Made by a program: the position numbers and the translations under genes. Below are positions 56,522 to 64,000 of a DNA stretch of 64,000 nucleotides, piece by piece; within the stretch, counting starts at the first letter, position 1; each line of letters opens with the position of its first letter. A model generated the notes under the pieces. That model ran no database searches. It worked only from the letters and a program-made list of their open reading frames with translations, and had not been told where the DNA came from. The DNA is from Paracamarosporium sp. OC-R06-R3 (taxonomy: Eukaryota > Ascomycota > Dothideomycetes > Pleosporales > Didymosphaeriaceae). The stretch is taken from the NCBI GenBank assembly GCA_019828545.1, contig JACVRA010000157.1, positions 1-64,000 of the forward strand, read 5' to 3'.

Positions 56522-58423
56522 ATGGCTCTTCCAACGCTCTATCAACCCCTTGATCCTCAGCGACAAGAAATCCGCCTACTCCGAATCCATCCTTCGAAAG
56601 AAATAGAGGAACCAGTTTATCTCGACATTTACATAGCAAGTCTCCGGGATGACCCACCTCCCCGATATCGCGCCTTGTCTTACGCCTGGGGAGACCCTAT
56701 GCAGCGCACCGAAGTCACTATACATGGAATAGCAGAGCCTATCTTGATTGGGCAAAACCTTGTGGACGCCCTTCGATATATACGGAAGCCGGAGGACGAG
56801 ATTGTGCTCTGGGCGGACACAATCTGTATCAACCAGCAAGACAACTTAGAAAAGGGGCATCAAGTCCGACTAATGGCAGAAATCTATCATAAAGCAAGTG
56901 AGGTTATTGCCTGGCTGGGGAAGGAAAAAGATGCAAGTGAGCTGGCTATGGAAGTCGTCGAGAGTTGGGCGACATCAAAGGACCTCGATAAACTTGGAGT
57001 ATTCAACGCGCAGAAAACAGATATGGACCTATCTTCTGATGAACTGCTCAGATTGGTTCGGAAATCCGTTCCCAAGGCCTTTGTTCCTAAAGCACGCCGT
57101 GCCTTCTGGCACTTGGGTTTTCGGTCTTACTGGACAAGAGCGTGGGTCTACCAGGAACTTGCTTTGGCTAAGAATGTGGTCGTACAATGTGGGAAAACAA
57201 CTAAGCAACTCTCATACTTTCACCGAGCTTACTTAGCAGTTTGGAAGATACGATCGTACAGGTTTCAATTCTCCAAATCTTCGTCATTGGAAGTATACTT
57301 CCCGAGGCCAATGATAACTATGTTAACAGCGTTGAACGACTCCCGAGGACTCGTTCCATTTAGTCAACCAGTCCTCACACTCCGTATGTTGGTTACCTTT
57401 CAAGGCTTCGACGCAACAGATCCGAGGGATAAAGTCTTCGCGTTACTCGGTCTCATTGCACAGAATGGGCAATTTTCTTCTCTGATTGAGGTCGATTATA
57501 ATAAGAGCGTCAAGCAAGTCTACGTGGATCTTGCCAAGTATCTGATCATGACTAGCCAGACATTGCACATCCTAAATATGTCGCATATAACCGCTTCAGT
57601 CGGATATTGTAGCCTGCCGACCTGGGTTCGAGACTGGATGCCTAGAAAGTTGCGAAGTATTGATCTAGCTGAATCATTGAGGGATGGAGGTCAGGTGCCA
57701 CTCGGCCGCATTTCCCAGCTCGTCACATTTTGTCCTGACAATACGCTGGTAGCCAAAGGGCTCGATATAGATGTGCTTTCTGAAGTATTTGCTAATGGCA
57801 TGTTTCCGTTTTGGGATGGTCCAGAAGCCATCCGACAGTTTATTGAACAGTTCATGGGAGGACTAATCTTGAACAGAACAGCGCTTTCCGCATATTCTGC
57901 ACTGGTTTTATATAAATTCCCCCAAGGAATCGATGACCGAAACTTAGAATACGATGAAATTCTTGGTTTTGCTGCATTCTTCATCAAAATTCTCTTGTCC
58001 AAGATTCAAGAATCTCCCGAAATCCTCATCAATCCATCAGGCTTGACGGACACCATGGCATTTGAAGAGTGGCTACTAAGTGCCTTTACTCGCGTCGACG
58101 CCCCCATCGAAGACAAAGAAAAAATTGATTCTTACTTCAAAGTCATAGGAGACGATCTCTTACGACAAATTACCAACGCACTGAAAATAGGCCTTGAATA
58201 TCGCTTGCTATTCCGCACAAGGGGTGGATTTTTAGGATTAGGTCCAAAGGGAATGGCGAAGGGCGATGTGATTTGTCACCTCGCTGCGCACCCTAAACCT
58301 TTCATTCTTCGACCGGTCGATTCGGGGTACACCAACGTTGGGGATTGTGATATCCTAGATTTGGAGCTTGCTGAAGTATCAGAGGAGACCATTCTTCGTA
58401 TGAGAGACTTTAAGATATTTTGA
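56522..58423 (+). CDS. HET-domain protein 3 (633 aa)
   Basis: One intronless frame from ATG 56522 (MALPTLYQPLDPQRQEIRLL). The HET domain comes first (about 45-200): YRALSYAWGDP, VLWADTICINQQDNLEKGHQ, SEVIAWLG and RAWVYQELALAKNVVVQCG. The rest follows the HET-6-type pattern: DPRDKVFALLGLI, a long helical middle, and a C-terminal GGFLGLGPKGMAKGDVICHL with a PFILRP strand. This architecture (HET first, GLGP motif late) differs from the two other HET proteins in the window. Presumed allorecognition role, unproven. Confidence 0.92.
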   Translation: MALPTLYQPLDPQRQEIRLLRIHPSKEIEEPVYLDIYIASLRDDPPPRYRALSYAWGDPMQRTEVTIHGIAEPILIGQNLVDALRYIRKPEDEIVLWADTICINQQDNLEKGHQVRLMAEIYHKASEVIAWLGKEKDASELAMEVVESWATSKDLDKLGVFNAQKTDMDLSSDELLRLVRKSVPKAFVPKARRAFWHLGFRSYWTRAWVYQELALAKNVVVQCGKTTKQLSYFHRAYLAVWKIRSYRFQFSKSSSLEVYFPRPMITMLTALNDSRGLVPFSQPVLTLRMLVTFQGFDATDPRDKVFALLGLIAQNGQFSSLIEVDYNKSVKQVYVDLAKYLIMTSQTLHILNMSHITASVGYCSLPTWVRDWMPRKLRSIDLAESLRDGGQVPLGRISQLVTFCPDNTLVAKGLDIDVLSEVFANGMFPFWDGPEAIRQFIEQFMGGLILNRTALSAYSALVLYKFPQGIDDRNLEYDEILGFAAFFIKILLSKIQESPEILINPSGLTDTMAFEEWLLSAFTRVDAPIEDKEKIDSYFKVIGDDLLRQITNALKIGLEYRLLFRTRGGFLGLGPKGMAKGDVICHLAAHPKPFILRPVDSGYTNVGDCDILDLELAEVSEETILRMRDFKIF

Positions 58424-58850
58424 AGCAAATAGTATGTGAGTTCGGAACGGTAGTCCTTTTGTAGATTAATTTCAACCCACTTTTTCAGACCACACGAGTA
58501 CGAGCGACTATGGCAAGAACGATGGGGCACATGACCGATATAGCCACCTTCTCTATCCACACATGCTCCATAGCTTTAACATATACCTGCTCCGGTGCCC
58601 AGCTTTTGACAGGGCCACACGTGCCCACCTTTTGCCCGCCGTTATCCTTCTAGGCCACGTGTCATACGACCACCTTTATCTAATATCAAAAACCTAAATC
58701 AGTAGGAATATTAGGTTTTATCGTTAGAATGTAAAATTGATATATGAACAAATATCATGTGAGAGGAACAGTAACGACTAGTTATTAAGTACAACACATT
58801 ATCAATTCCCATCTTACACCCTATCCCGCCTTATTCCTCAAGCCCTCCCC
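58424..58850. other. Convergent intergenic region
   Basis: 427 bp between two gene ends, AT-rich after 58680. Nothing recognised. Confidence 0.5.
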
Positions 58851-60451
58851 TCAAACCTTCGACAACTTCCCACCCCTCTTCGGAACCTCCCTCCACGCCT
58901 CCTCAAACCCACAACTCCTCACCCACGTCGGCCCCCCCGCCTCAACACTATCGACCGCCATATTCCCCAACGTCTTCCACATGCCCCCCTTTACCACAAA
59001 CCCATCCTTCCCCTCAAACTTTTCACACACCTGCTCGCCGTGCGCGAGCGCCCGCACAAGCTTACTCGCATGCCCATCATCCGAGAACGCGTTCACGCGC
59101 GCGATGACGGCGTCCCAGTCTGCGTCCTGCTTGGACTTGTAGTTTTGGATTTCGTCGAGGAGAAGTAGTGGGGAAGAGCGCGAGGCGTACATGGCGAGGT
59201 CGTTGCGGACTTTCCATTCTAGGAGGCGGACTTTTGTGGCTGGGGTGAGGGAGGGCAGGGACAGGAAGGTGGAGAAGAAGATGCTGCTGTTTACGCAGTG
59301 CATGTAGTAGAAGTCGAATTTGGGGATGTTTGGGGGGTGTTGGGCGGCGGAGGTGTAGTATACTGGGGGATGCGTTAATAGGGGGTGTGTATTGGCTTTG
59401 TTGGGGTAGCTGGAGGACACTTACCAACTGCGTTTATCATCTCTGCTGTTTTCTCTTCGAGTTGCTCCTCGTTGATGACGTATTGACTTGCGTACTTGAG
59501 CATTTCGTCTGGGGCACGCTTCAAGATGCCGTCGCGGATCTTGTTTCCGTCGTTCCAGTGCGCTGCAGCACTGAGCTTCTTGTCTGCGCGGATCTCGTCG
59601 AGGAGCTGCACAATGGTCTTCGTGCTTTTAGGATCTGCACCGCTGCTCTTCGCGGCCTTCTCGGCTTCGAGGAAGAAGGGTGTCATCCAGCTGCTGTGGA
59701 CCGCGGCTTGGGCGAGAGCCTCAGCGATAATGGCAGGCTGGCGGAACTCGATGCCGAAGCCTAGGTGAATGATCGGGTGCAGGAAGCCTGCGAAGAGCCT
59801 GGCTAGCAGATCGTCTGCTCGTTCGTCGCCCTTAAAGAGCTCCTCGTTCAAAACAGTCTCCCAGCCTTTGTTGCTGATTTCCTCCTTGAAGTACTGCAAG
59901 AAGTCATTGTAGTATTTTTCTTTTCCTAGGTACGTCTTGAATTTCTCCGGGTTGTGCATATCGTCGACGACCTCTTTCTTCAGTTCGACTGGCGGACGTT
60001 GGTAGTACAGATTGTCGTTGTACCCGCGCTTGATTTCTTGCGGCGAGGCCTTGAGCGCGAAGAGCGTCAGGAGGTGGTGAACGATGTGGTTCTATCAAAT
60101 CACAGTCAGCCATAGATCTTTAAGGGATAGAAGACAACTTACATGGAAACCATCCTGATTGAAGAAAATATGATGCTTCTCGTGGTTCTCCTGCAACAAC
60201 TCACTGGTAACCCTCGCACTCTCATCCGATATCCCCTTCACAAAGAACTCGGGTTGCAACCCAGCATCAAGCTTAACCGTACTTGCAGTCGCCATACCTC
60301 TCAATAAAACCTTCTGGTCTACCTTCCAAACTAGGTGTTGAAATCCCTTCGGCGAGTTGGTAAATGCTTTATTCAAGCCCACTGCAGCGAGTGCTATAGT
60401 AGAAGCAACGACAGCGGCACTCCTTAAGTAGGCAGGCCGTCTAGCAAACAT
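58851..60451 (-). CDS. Questin-oxidase-like (DUF4243) protein with mitochondrial-type N-terminus (495 aa)
   Basis: Three exons, 60143-60451, 59425-60091 and 58851-59362, with in-phase GTAAGT introns. The first 40 residues (MFARRPAYLRSAAVVAST) look like a mitochondrial leader or a membrane anchor. The body has the questin oxidase-like pattern: NHEKHHIFFNQDGFHNHIVH (metal-type His set), YYNDFLQYFKEEISNKGW, FAGFLHPIIHLGFGIEFRQP, HCVNSSIFFSTFL and a C-terminal LVRALAHGEQ. Known members perform Baeyer-Villiger-like oxidations in anthraquinone pathways, but many copies are outside clusters, as here. Substrate cannot be predicted. Confidence 0.85.
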
Positions 60452-61248
60452 TGAAAGATCACTTGAAGGGTACGTCGAGGCCTAGAATGAACACGTTATA
60501 TAACCTCGGCGCTTCGTGCATTTCCATGACCCAATACCAATCCCCGATCATGCGGCGCGCGATTGACGTATTGCGGCGAAGGCGCGTGCAGCGGGGGAGC
60601 TTTAGCCGTCTTGGGCGTGGCTCGGGTCTCGGGGCTTGGGGGCGCGAGATTAGTCAGATTCGGCGGCAAGTATGGAACGACCGTGGTTCGTGGGATGATT
60701 AGCAACACTTCTTCAAGTAAGTGAAGCTTGTACGAAGGAGGGAAAGTTGAGGGGAAGACAAGAAATGGTACGCAGGATAGCGGCGGATGATCATCGTCTG
60801 GGGTACAGAAGTCTGGAGCTCTATGTGACCAAGCTAGATGGCAGCTGCCGTGGTTGGCGGATCAAGATTATACATGAGCAACAGTTCCACGAATGCGACA
60901 ATACGAAGGGGTCGTATGGGAAGGCCGCAGGCATCAAAACACGTAATCACACACTTGAAGGTGGGGAGAGATTCTGGAAGTGAAAGATTTCAATCATTGC
61001 TCGGAGATACGGACTCTGTCGCCGCGAACGCCTTGCCAATGATAATGATGAAACTGCTTTTAGCCAGACTCTGGTACTGGCGGTTACTGCTATATGGCCT
61101 ATCACAGGTCAGCACAGGATGCTCCAGAACCTTGAAGCATCACTGGAATGGAAAGGAGTAACGCCGTCCCTGGAGCTCCATCGCCATGCAATACGCTGTA
61201 GGAAATTTTCGTAAATCGTCATCATTCCTTCAGCAGCACGAAGCCACC
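60452..61248. other. Intergenic region
   Basis: Contains the promoter of the questin-oxidase-like gene and the 3' side of SGT1. No convincing gene. Confidence 0.5.
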
Positions 61249-62406
61249 TCAGTACTTCTTGGCTTCCATGCCCTCCGGAGGCTCAGGCGCGACGTATTTG
61301 CTGCCGACGCTGCTCCAATCAGTACTCAGAACGGTGCCGCCGCTCTCCTGGTAGCTCTTCATCATGGCTCGTTGTGCTTCTTCGCCAGCACCCTTGTAAA
61401 GCTGCTTAAAGAAGCGAGAGGTCTCGTCGCCTTCGTAGTCGTCTTCGTCGCCCAGATCATCTGCAGCGACTTTATCCCAGTTCTTGGCGCCTTTCTTTGA
61501 CGATGTGGGGTATGAAGGTCCAGACTCAACAGGCTTCTTTGTGCGATCTGCGACCGCTGCGGCGGTTGCGTCTCCTTCGGTGGCTTTTGGCTCGCTCTTG
61601 AGTTCACCTTCAAGAGCACCCCATTTTACGCCCGGCGTGGCCTTCTTGAGTGTAACCTCGATTTTGGTAGGCGTGATGCGGTAGCTCGACTTAGCGGGAT
61701 CGACTTCGCCATAGAAGGGAAGGAGATTGTAGTTGAAATCGTTGCCGTTGGCCAGAGGGTACGTGATGTCCAATGAGTCCTTCTCGATCTCTACGGTGGC
61801 CTTGTCCTTGGGCACATTTTTCGCTAGCAATGTGAACGTGACGTTTTCATTGGTCTGGTACCAGTCATGTTTGGGCTTTTCTGTTGGCGTTGCTGGCGCA
61901 GGAGTGGTCGAGGTCGAGACCGAGCCAGAGGGTTTCCCCACAGGTTCCTTCCCCTTCTTTGATGTCGAAGACGTATCGACTTCCACCTCGGGAACCGATT
62001 TGGCCGTAACATTCCTCCGTTCGTCGCCCTCTGGAATATCCTTCATCTTCTGCGCAAGCTTGGCCTCCCAGACAGCCAGCGTCTTCTCCTTATCGTCCAT
62101 TGTCTTCACGATGCCGAAGAGGTATTGCGCATTGGCGTACTGGCCCAAAAAGAAGAGCGCTATCGCGCGCCGTAGTTGGGAATCCTTGATGAGCTCGCGG
62201 CGGCCGCGTTTGTGGGCGAGGGCGACGGCCTTCTCGGCATCTTCGAGAGCTTCTGTGTATCTGGACGATCGCTGGTAGGCCGTGGAGCGCTTGACGTAAT
62301 AGTCGACAGCGCCGGGGTTCTGCTCTATCGCCTTGGTATAGAGTTCAATCGCTTCGTCGTACTTGCTGGCAGAGAGCGCAGCTGCGCCGCGGGCTGCTTG
62401 GTCCAT
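61249..62406 (-). CDS. SGT1: SGT1-type HSP90 co-chaperone (385 aa)
   Basis: One frame from ATG ending 62406 (MDQAARGAAALSASKYDEAI); an open extension to 62628 is unlikely to be coding. Three TPR units occupy about 1-125 (EAIELYTKAIEQNPGAVDYY, YTEALEDAEKAVAL). The CS domain follows (HDWYQTNENVTFTLLAKNVP, YRITPTKIEVTLKK), then the SGS domain (NWDKVAADDL, FFKQLYKGAGEEAQRAMMKS, GGTVLSTDWSSVG). This order TPR-CS-SGS is diagnostic. In yeast SGT1 works with HSP90 and Skp1 at kinetochores and SCF ligases; in plants and animals it also stabilises NLR proteins. Confidence 0.95.
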   Translation of the reverse strand: MDQAARGAAALSASKYDEAIELYTKAIEQNPGAVDYYVKRSTAYQRSSRYTEALEDAEKAVALAHKRGRRELIKDSQLRRAIALFFLGQYANAQYLFGIVKTMDDKEKTLAVWEAKLAQKMKDIPEGDERRNVTAKSVPEVEVDTSSTSKKGKEPVGKPSGSVSTSTTPAPATPTEKPKHDWYQTNENVTFTLLAKNVPKDKATVEIEKDSLDITYPLANGNDFNYNLLPFYGEVDPAKSSYRITPTKIEVTLKKATPGVKWGALEGELKSEPKATEGDATAAAVADRTKKPVESGPSYPTSSKKGAKNWDKVAADDLGDEDDYEGDETSRFFKQLYKGAGEEAQRAMMKSYQESGGTVLSTDWSSVGSKYVAPEPPEGMEAKKY

Positions 62407-62950
62407 GGTGGGGTAGCTCTGGAGCAGCTCTGGTGTCGAGTGAACGAGGCTATGATGCGAGGAGATTGGGAAGGTAAATACAAAGGAATCGGACGGGAAT
62501 GACTGGTGGTTAAGTAAAGGGCCCGCCGCGCAGGCTGCAGTCAAGGTTCGTAGAAAGTTCCATGGTCGCGGCTTCCCTTTGACGCCTGGTGCCCGCCTGA
62601 CTAAGATTAAGTGGGTCCAAAGATTCACCCCGAGCGCGGAACGCTTACTTTCACCACGACGGCGCAGTTCACGCTCACACTCATGTCACGCGATACGTCG
62701 GCTTTGTGAGGGTGCAGTATACCTCGAGACTCAGTTCCTTCAGTCTTGGTGGCTCGTCGCTTAGTGCATCAAGCGTCGCTTTGTTGGCGTTTGTTCTGTC
62801 TGTCTCCTTTTTCGGAAACCCTGCGGCCCCCCTTGCGTTACCGTACCCACGCGACAAATATTGTGGCTGTCCAGCCTTTACGCCACATCTTGCCGATCAA
62901 CTTCCTTTCCTTTCTTGTGAATCTGTTTTCGACATGCAGCGGTAGTGAAC
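62407..62950. other. Divergent promoter region, SGT1 and secreted protein
   Basis: About 540 bp between the two starts. No specific element assigned. Confidence 0.5.
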
Positions 62951-63910
62951 ATGCTGCATCTTCTTGTGCTGGCTGTGGCGTTCGCGCTCGCCGCGGCTCA
63001 AGGCAACGCAGAATGGCAGAAACCGCTGCCAAAATCTCCCGGCGCAGCCAACTGTGGCCGAGGTCGTAAGAACGTTCATATTGGCAGCACTTTTACCTTC
63101 CATGTGAGTTGGAGGCTGAACGACGCTTACGAGGTGCAGTTACTGAACCACATCTAGATGAACGGCGACTGGCGCTACTATTTCACCGATTACTTCCCTT
63201 CGGACTGGCATTGCGACCGAGGAGAACTCACTCAGCTTCACTTCAGTGTTTTAGATGACTTCACCAACCGGATTGCTCCGATCGTGTCCGACCGTTTCTC
63301 CAAGGGTAAACCGAAGAAGCCGGGAAACCAGCAGTCTTCGTTGATGATCACGATTCCATTGGACACCGAAGCCGAAGGACCGCTAGCGCTGGAGCCAGAG
63401 CCGGGATGGAAGCTCTTCCACCACATGGACACTAGCATCGACATTATGTGGACTCCCACGAAGCAACCGGGGCGCAGAGTAAATGTTACGTCCATCCATA
63501 TGGACAAGGGGATTTCCCTAAGCTCAACTACAAGTCCGATCAATCTCGCCCTTCACACCCCGTATATCAACCTCCCAAGCGACATTTACGATTTCCTCGC
63601 CCGGATCGCAAAACCTGAACGCTTTGATATGGGAAGAGGCATGGAGTCCGTGGAGCTAGTAAGCTGCAACTCCACAGCAACCTTCCCGAACATCAACTTC
63701 AAACTCGAAGGCGGCGCGCAGCAGCTCATCGTCAAGCCCTCGCAATATGTTCTTCACGTCAGCCAAAGTCTCGGCGGACCGTTCACCGGGAAGTGCGTGC
63801 TTCTCGCTAAGAGAGGTGGAGGTGGCGATTTAGAAGTTGGATATGCAGCATTAAGAGGCAGGACGGTATGGTTCGACTGGGCGAATGCAAGGACTGGGTT
63901 TCAGACGTGA
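62951..63910 (+). CDS. Secreted protein resembling the C-lobe of a pepsin-type protease (301 aa)
   Basis: Two exons, 62951-63103 and 63158-63910, with a 54-bp intron (GTGAGT..CTAG). The start MLHLLVLAVAFALAAAQG is a signal peptide. The last 150 residues follow an A1 (pepsin-like) C-lobe: TPYINLPSDIYDFLARI, CNSTATFPNINFKLEGGAQQ, PSQYVL, KCVLLAK, GYAALRGRTVWFDWANARTGF. The position where an active C-lobe has DTG/DSG reads ALHTP, and no N-lobe DTG is seen, so it is probably not a protease. N-glycosylation sites (NVT, NST) fit secretion. The family link is moderate. Confidence 0.6.
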
Positions 63911-64000
63911 GGGTGTGTTACTTGAGGATAGCTTGGAGAACAGAGATACCCGGTGTTTTTGTACATGATATTCATATAGACGTGTAATGTAATCTCTACT

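Noticed and set aside
1..64000. tRNA or rRNA genes
   Set aside because: No convincing T-loop/anticodon arrangement or rRNA-like conserved block was seen by eye; a tRNAscan run would settle it.

Overview
The window is nuclear DNA of a filamentous ascomycete (Pezizomycotina, most likely Dothideomycetes; the class is inferred from gene content, not from a marker). Genes sit about 2-3 kb apart on both strands, most introns are 47-60 bp with GT..AG ends and CTAAC/CTGAC-like branch sites, and the protein families are typically fungal (HET, NACHT, SPX-EXS, GH72, CipC, HapX, highly reducing PKS). No tRNA, rRNA, CRISPR array or intact transposon was seen. Exon structures given here were worked out by hand from splice signals and reading-frame continuity.

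Layout. 1-6.1 kb: a small hypothetical protein, then a divergent pair of a C2H2-finger protein with a receiver-like C-terminus and a DUF7580-type protein. 7.5-9.2 kb: the iron regulator HapX, with a perfect SreA-type GATA site just upstream of its start. 11-24.3 kb: a His/Ser/Arg-rich hypothetical protein, a HET protein, an SDR, a Syg1/Xpr1-type SPX-EXS protein, an acyl-protein-thioesterase-like protein that has lost its catalytic residues, CipC, and a secreted alpha/beta hydrolase. 25.5-33 kb: a HET protein and a seven-exon NACHT (NLR-like) protein in tandem on the minus strand. 33.5-43.5 kb: mostly housekeeping genes, namely a GH72 glucanosyltransferase, a METTL25-like methyltransferase head-to-head with a Tlg1/syntaxin-6 SNARE, a four-TM protein and an aldo-keto reductase.

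45.1-55.8 kb is the remains of a secondary-metabolite locus. A highly reducing PKS lacks the first part of its ketosynthase, changes frame between KS and AT, and has an in-frame stop in the DH region. Abutting its broken end is a rhodopsin-like integral membrane protein gene with an in-frame TAG, followed by an apparently intact five-exon P450. A two-base N gap inside a poly-C tract lies just upstream of the P450. 56.5-64 kb: a third HET protein, a questin-oxidase-like protein, the HSP90 co-chaperone SGT1, and a secreted protein resembling the C-lobe of a pepsin-type protease.

Two themes stand out. First, the region is rich in allorecognition or immune-like genes: three HET proteins, one NACHT STAND protein, one DUF7580 protein and one C2H2/receiver-like protein. 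SGT1, whose relatives assist NLR proteins in plants and animals, lies in the same window, though that may be coincidence. Second, the polyketide locus appears to be decaying gene by gene while its P450 stays open.
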